From Lientehia sp934351765 (GTDB lineage: Bacteria; Bacillota; Clostridia; Lachnospirales; Lachnospiraceae): DNA of 64,000 nucleotides. The notes beneath the pieces are model-generated. The model saw nothing but the letters and a program-made list of their open reading frames with translations, was not told where the DNA came from and made no database searches. The stretch is taken from positions 1 to 64,000 of the forward strand of contig NZ_JBQKGG010000007.1 in assembly GCF_052118925.1 (NCBI RefSeq). The letters are read 5' to 3'. The position numbers and the translations under genes are program-made. Positions 61,201-64,000 of this stretch are shown here, piece by piece (the first letter of the stretch is position 1; each line of letters starts with the position of its first letter).

Positions 61201-61644
61201 GGTTCCATACCTCAGTTCTCTGAGAATCGTGCGGATTTCCTCTGCCCCCTGCAGGTCAAAGTCAGCACAAAGCCGCGCCATCGTATCGAGAGCTCGTTCA
61301 GCATCATCCTTCGGCATATCCTGAGATCCGGCGTGCGAAACCACATTACGAACGCCCATAAGCTCTGTTGCCCATGCTCTCCTATCTCTAGCAAGATGGC
61401 GTCTGAAAAGTGGGCCCCACTGTCTGTCCAGTAAGCGGAGACAATTGGCCACATCCAGAGAATCCACCAGTTCTCCCCATTCTCCGGAAGTTGGGAGATC
61501 CCATCCCTGCTCACCGATAGATGACAATACTTCCTGCCACCATCCGTCTTTGTACTCCCGACTCATCTCCTGCGCTATGTACGCAGCCATCAAAGGATGA
61601 AGAATCCGGAATCCCTTCTGTACATACTCAAGATTCTCTGCCAT
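58270..61644 (-). CDS. Swt1-HEPN and DUF499 ATPase of a defence system
   Basis: The protein of about 1,124 residues starts at the ATG at 61644 behind GAGGAGG. Residues 10-130 are a Swt1-type HEPN domain with a canonical R-x4-H motif (RNVVSH, 99-104). A Lys-rich linker leads to the DUF499 AAA ATPase, with Walker A GGGKTH at 266-271, Walker B LMDE at 385-388 and the family block HEIFDRLYEEWATMEHFQRT. A Gly/Ser-rich linker (about 1010-1050) precedes a beta-rich C-terminal domain. DUF499 (COG1483) proteins pair with DUF1156 methyltransferases in defence islands. The start overlaps the upstream gene. Confidence 0.88.
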   Translation of the reverse strand: MAENLEYVQKGFRILHPLMAAYIAQEMSREYKDGWWQEVLSSIGEQGWDLPTSGEWGELVDSLDVANCLRLLDRQWGPLFRRHLARDRRAWATELMGVRNVVSHAGSQDMPKDDAERALDTMARLCADFDLQGAEEIRTILRELRYGTSMGSTTVTEGNSEPQAPAKKKKEEVGVLTRINGSKLPSWREIIEPHPDVAQGRYLNAEFAADLSQVARGEGAFEYRDPVEFFARTYVTEGMKGLLIQALKRFGGKDGEPVLQLKTAFGGGKTHSLLALYHMSRGGVPLDKIPNLKAVMADAGVSELPNAKVAVLVGTAMDPSRSKRPTNLPGITINTIWGEMAAQLAIAAGDPKLYDYVKDADKKGVSPGSLALKNLFDACGPCLILMDELVAYAKKIYGIEGLPSGSFDNFISFIQEITEAASASKNSMVVASIPESAVEIGGDAGQKALEAIEHTFGRKESIWKPVAANEGFEVVRRRLFLDCKKPEERDQVCAAFSQMYQDNQGDFPIDAREVEYRNRLISCYPIHPEIFDRLYEEWATMEHFQRTRGVLRLMAAVIHELWMANDASAMIMPGSLPLDIPTVKDELVRYLPETWNAIIDSEVDGKNAVPYQLDKSTIRYGQKMAARRVARTIMLGSAPTVRAQSIRGIEASRIRLGVIQPGENIADFNDALNTLRGSLSYLYADPAGNRYWYDTRPTLRKTASDRSSQMASSDVEYEIEKRLRDLRKETPFAGLHVCPASSSDVSDEQAVRLVVLRPADTYKQNKPNCKALAKAEEILNNRGTAPRTYRNMLAFVAPDEGLLPSLQKAVSDLLAWESIKTDSTRLNLDAAQNAETASNISRCNETVNSRLKEVYCWLIVPSIDSGADMKTIIWDTDRLVGVEPIVSKAAAKMIQNEQIITKWAPSLLKMELDNLLWKDDNHIQVKKLWEYLTTYCYLPRLANFSVLESTIRAGVASDEAFAIASSISDERYTGLRYDTSIMDVYPSDYLVKVLNALKQLNQEKQEQQSGTAGGNDDSTSTASAGGSEQISGGTGSGSGETVQPKQVGDTRFFMSVKLDNTRVIRDLQKYLDEVITHLSTTDNCEVELSLEVSANAPDGFTPETVRTVSENCRTLRVDDFGFDK

Positions 61645-63952
61645 GATCTGTTTCCTCCTCACTTACGGCTTTCGATGCTTCCTCGTAATACGCAGAGATC
61701 AGCGTATCAATTTCCTGTTCTATGATTCGGGATGCCATATGCGGCTTCATACTGGAACCGTCCGCATCCAAAACCTGCTTATTTCTTGTGTATATATTTA
61801 ATGCTCGGCCGACAACTGATGCTCTTAGATCCATTATCCCGACCTTACTGCTTGTTTCTTCAATCAGTGTTGGCACTTCTCTTTTCACAGCCGCGACAAA
61901 GGAACGCCTGGTAATCTGCGAACTATCCTCTTTCTTCTTCCGCAGAACCACTGTAACCGGAATGCCTCTTGATTCAGCCAGTTCAATACTTTCTTCGTAC
62001 TTCCTTCCCAAAGGCCAGGATGCTGTAACAGAAAAGCCTGCATTACATACAGCATCAATGAAATACTCCCATTCGCTGAGTTCTTCATTGTCTGAAGAAT
62101 TGTTTCCCTTATAAATGAATCCGACCAATGACGGAAAGTCTGCTGATGCGCTTACATATAGATTCTTCACTGCTACACCTAAGCTCTCTCCGTAAATCAT
62201 GTCCGCCTTCTTTTTATCACCCCCATATCGGTGAGAGAATGCGGTCATATCTTCCTGCTTTGGAGAAATATCTCCTGAGAAGTAGGTTGGATAAAGGTCT
62301 CCCAGTCCATACTTCATCCACACATAGAAGAAATCTGAAAGATCTGAATAGCTTGCCCTGTCGTAGTACGGCAAAGTTGTAACTATCATTGCATCCTTCA
62401 CATCATTTGGCATGACTGCGTCGGCAACCTTTGTAATCCCATCAACACCGGCAGGCAAAAGAGCAAGGGTATCACATGTTCGTGACAAAGCGTTTGCGAA
62501 GCTTCCTCCGGCCCCTGCAAAAGGATTTCCTTCGGCATAATCCCATATCATTGGCATCGCTGCCCTGGAAAAGACATTTCTGAGTGAGCCACCACTGCTT
62601 GTACTCCAGCTGCATATATTGGAACACCGATCAAGTAGCTTACTGATTGTGAGTATCAGCGTAATCCTAACAGCTTCCGCATATGCAAGTGCGCCGCATC
62701 CACCATCTGCAAATGTGATTCCGTCATCAACAAAGCCCTTTTCTAATGCATCCTTTTCGATGTCCGATTGCATCTCTTTCGCCAGATCCATCATTGATGT
62801 GATGAATACTAACTGCCGGTTCGTAAATAAATCTGCATAATCTGTCAATCCAAACGAAGGCGGAGAGAATCTCTTCGGAAAATTCGGCAGGTCCCCATGA
62901 GGGACATTCTTCGGGGTATTAACTTGCGCAGCTTTCTCTTGCTCTGTAGTCGCTTCCAGGTACAATCGCTTCTTTCCATTGTCTGCTACGACTGCGATCA
63001 GCTGACTGTCAATGCTATGTTTAATTCCGCATTCTTTCACATAAGCATCTGGAGTGATCTCTCCGCAAGCTGGGCACTTAAATACTGCTGTTTGTGCGAC
63101 CTTCGGTTTAAGCTTTCCTCCAGGATTAGGTTCCCTGTGCATCTTAAAGGATATCTTTCCTTCTTCAACAACAGGCTCTACCCATGCTTCGCTGCCTTTC
63201 TTCTTTGCAAGGTCATAGCTGGAAGAAAGAGGAATATTGCACCCACATGACGGATTCGGGCATTTGACAGTTCTCGCCCAGATCCAAGCAGATACATCCA
63301 GTTCCTTATCACTTTCCGGATCCTTCACCTTCGGATATAGATACCCAATCTTCTGGAACGCTTTCTCCTGTAGCTTTTCTCCATAATAGCGGACATCCTC
63401 AGCAAATCCGGAAGCGCCTGGGAGCTCTATATCCAGCGTCATTTCAGTTCTCGGATGTACCGGAACTGTATCCGAGAACCGTGACGGAATGTCAGAAACC
63501 ACTGTGGTAATCATTCCGGCCACAGCATTCAGATCGGAGGAACGACTCCTTAATCCAAGTCGATGTGCCTCAACCGGAATGGTGCCGCCTCCCACAAAAG
63601 GATCAAACACTGTTGGCAGTTGCCCGGATGCATTCCTCTGAATCTCCTTTAGGGCAATCTCTAATATATCTTTTCTATCTGCGCTCTCTATCTCAGACAG
63701 AGATTCTGCAATTCGTAACAGCCTCTCCCTTTCTGTATCCTGCTCATCCTTTGTCGGAAACAATTCCGGATGCTCTGCAGGATCATCAACCAGAGATTCA
63801 AATATGGAAGTACGAGCAACAGCCATAGGATCCCGCGTCCACCAAATATGAACATTCGATGGCATCCCATTCCTGGCAGTCTTTTCCCTTTCTGTCTCTG
63901 TGTTGATTTTGGAAACAGGTATGACTGTTTCGATCAACTTCTTATATGGCAT
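61628..63952 (-). CDS. DUF1156 (COG1743) DNA methyltransferase-like protein
   Basis: The protein of about 774 residues opens with the DUF1156 domain (LIETVIPVSKINTETEREKT; HIWWTRDPMAVARTSIFESL). Motif I is VFDPFVGGGTIPVEAHRLG (116-134). Two zinc ribbons (CPNPSCGC; CPACGE) lie near residues 230-310, as in COG1743 enzymes. The block around 526 reads TLPYYDRASYSDLSDFFYVW; homologues have DPPYYD there, so the catalytic Asp is replaced. The start at 63952 is chosen from GAGGTGG. It overlaps the DUF499 start. Confidence 0.87.
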   Translation of the reverse strand: MPYKKLIETVIPVSKINTETEREKTARNGMPSNVHIWWTRDPMAVARTSIFESLVDDPAEHPELFPTKDEQDTERERLLRIAESLSEIESADRKDILEIALKEIQRNASGQLPTVFDPFVGGGTIPVEAHRLGLRSRSSDLNAVAGMITTVVSDIPSRFSDTVPVHPRTEMTLDIELPGASGFAEDVRYYGEKLQEKAFQKIGYLYPKVKDPESDKELDVSAWIWARTVKCPNPSCGCNIPLSSSYDLAKKKGSEAWVEPVVEEGKISFKMHREPNPGGKLKPKVAQTAVFKCPACGEITPDAYVKECGIKHSIDSQLIAVVADNGKKRLYLEATTEQEKAAQVNTPKNVPHGDLPNFPKRFSPPSFGLTDYADLFTNRQLVFITSMMDLAKEMQSDIEKDALEKGFVDDGITFADGGCGALAYAEAVRITLILTISKLLDRCSNICSWSTSSGGSLRNVFSRAAMPMIWDYAEGNPFAGAGGSFANALSRTCDTLALLPAGVDGITKVADAVMPNDVKDAMIVTTLPYYDRASYSDLSDFFYVWMKYGLGDLYPTYFSGDISPKQEDMTAFSHRYGGDKKKADMIYGESLGVAVKNLYVSASADFPSLVGFIYKGNNSSDNEELSEWEYFIDAVCNAGFSVTASWPLGRKYEESIELAESRGIPVTVVLRKKKEDSSQITRRSFVAAVKREVPTLIEETSSKVGIMDLRASVVGRALNIYTRNKQVLDADGSSMKPHMASRIIEQEIDTLISAYYEEASKAVSEEETDHGRES

Positions 63953-63967
63953 AAACACCACCTCATG

Positions 63968-64000
63968 TTAATTGTTATTGTTCATAAAGTCCTCCAAAGT
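63968..64000 (-). CDS. Possible 3' end of an upstream defence gene (partial)
   Basis: A frame entering from the right edge reads TLEDFMNNNN and a TAA, 15 bases upstream of the DUF1156 start. It could be the end of a further gene in the operon. Alternatively GGAGGACTTT and ATG start a four-asparagine mini-leader. Only 33 bases are visible. Confidence 0.3.
   Translation of the reverse strand, partial: TLEDFMNNNN

Noticed and set aside
1..64000. TGA recoded as tryptophan throughout the window
   Set aside because: Several intact genes (second recombinase, TetR regulator) stop at TGA, and most Trp positions use TGG. Only two TGA-at-Trp sites were found.
1..64000. CRISPR arrays, tRNA and rRNA genes
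   Set aside because: No regularly spaced repeats and no cloverleaf or rRNA segments were noticed on either strand; weak tRNA-like stems at 2.4 kb fit the IS-type RNA better.

Overview
The window looks like chromosomal DNA from a Clostridia-class Firmicute, most likely Lachnospiraceae. The order ecfA1-ecfA2-ecfT-truA-rplM-rpsI, strong GGAGG ribosome sites, textbook TTGACA/TATAAT promoters, a sortase-type surface protein and a YitT/DUF2179 protein support this. Almost everything is on the minus strand. No tRNA, rRNA or CRISPR array was recognised.

Region 1 (1-20.8 kb) is mostly host core. It holds a NapH-type iron-sulfur membrane protein, a surface protein, DUF1003, two GNAT enzymes, a TetR regulator with a perfect inverted-repeat operator, the S9/L13 operon, TruA, the ECF transporter energising module, YitT, an aldose 1-epimerase, a PfkB kinase, an SH3-NlpC/P60 wall hydrolase, phosphopentomutase and a rhodanese-TtcA fusion. 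Decayed genes are scattered through it: an XRE regulator with an in-frame TGA, an ImmA/IrrE gene with two frameshifts, and a 5'-truncated dihydrodipicolinate-synthase-like gene. A structured RNA near 2.4 kb resembles an IS200/IS605 omega-RNA without its TnpB.

Region 2 (20.8-23.2 kb) is a graveyard next to the prophage edge. It contains a DUF4143 ATPase fragment, a YjdF-like pseudogene, an intact RelBE-type toxin-antitoxin pair, a relic of a phage tail-assembly chaperone joined to the first residues of a cytosine methyltransferase, and a frameshifted XRE gene.

Region 3 (23.4-55.6 kb) is an HK97-type siphovirus prophage. From left to right: two overlapping large serine recombinases, a small protein, endolysin, holin, tail genes (interrupted by a MerR/TipAS regulator), tape measure, frameshifting tail chaperone, major tail protein, connectors, capsid, ClpP-like protease, portal, terminases, HNH, DUF1492 regulator, SNF2 helicase, VRR-NUC, YozE and primase-helicase. 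A divergent rightward arm follows with DUF2800, DUF2815 and DNA polymerase. The large terminase is frameshifted and the primase-helicase has a TGA just after its P-loop, so the prophage is probably defective as sequenced. A 39-bp bipartite element occurs three times, each just upstream of a phage transcription unit and just after a terminator.

Region 4 (55.6-64 kb) is a defence module: an MqsR-type toxin with a zinc-ribbon/HTH/Panacea antitoxin, an orphan domain resembling the N-terminal part of Mrr-type restriction proteins, a Swt1-HEPN/DUF499 ATPase, and a DUF1156 methyltransferase-like protein whose expected DPPY motif reads TLPY. The cluster runs off the right edge, so whether it is prophage cargo or a separate island cannot be settled here.
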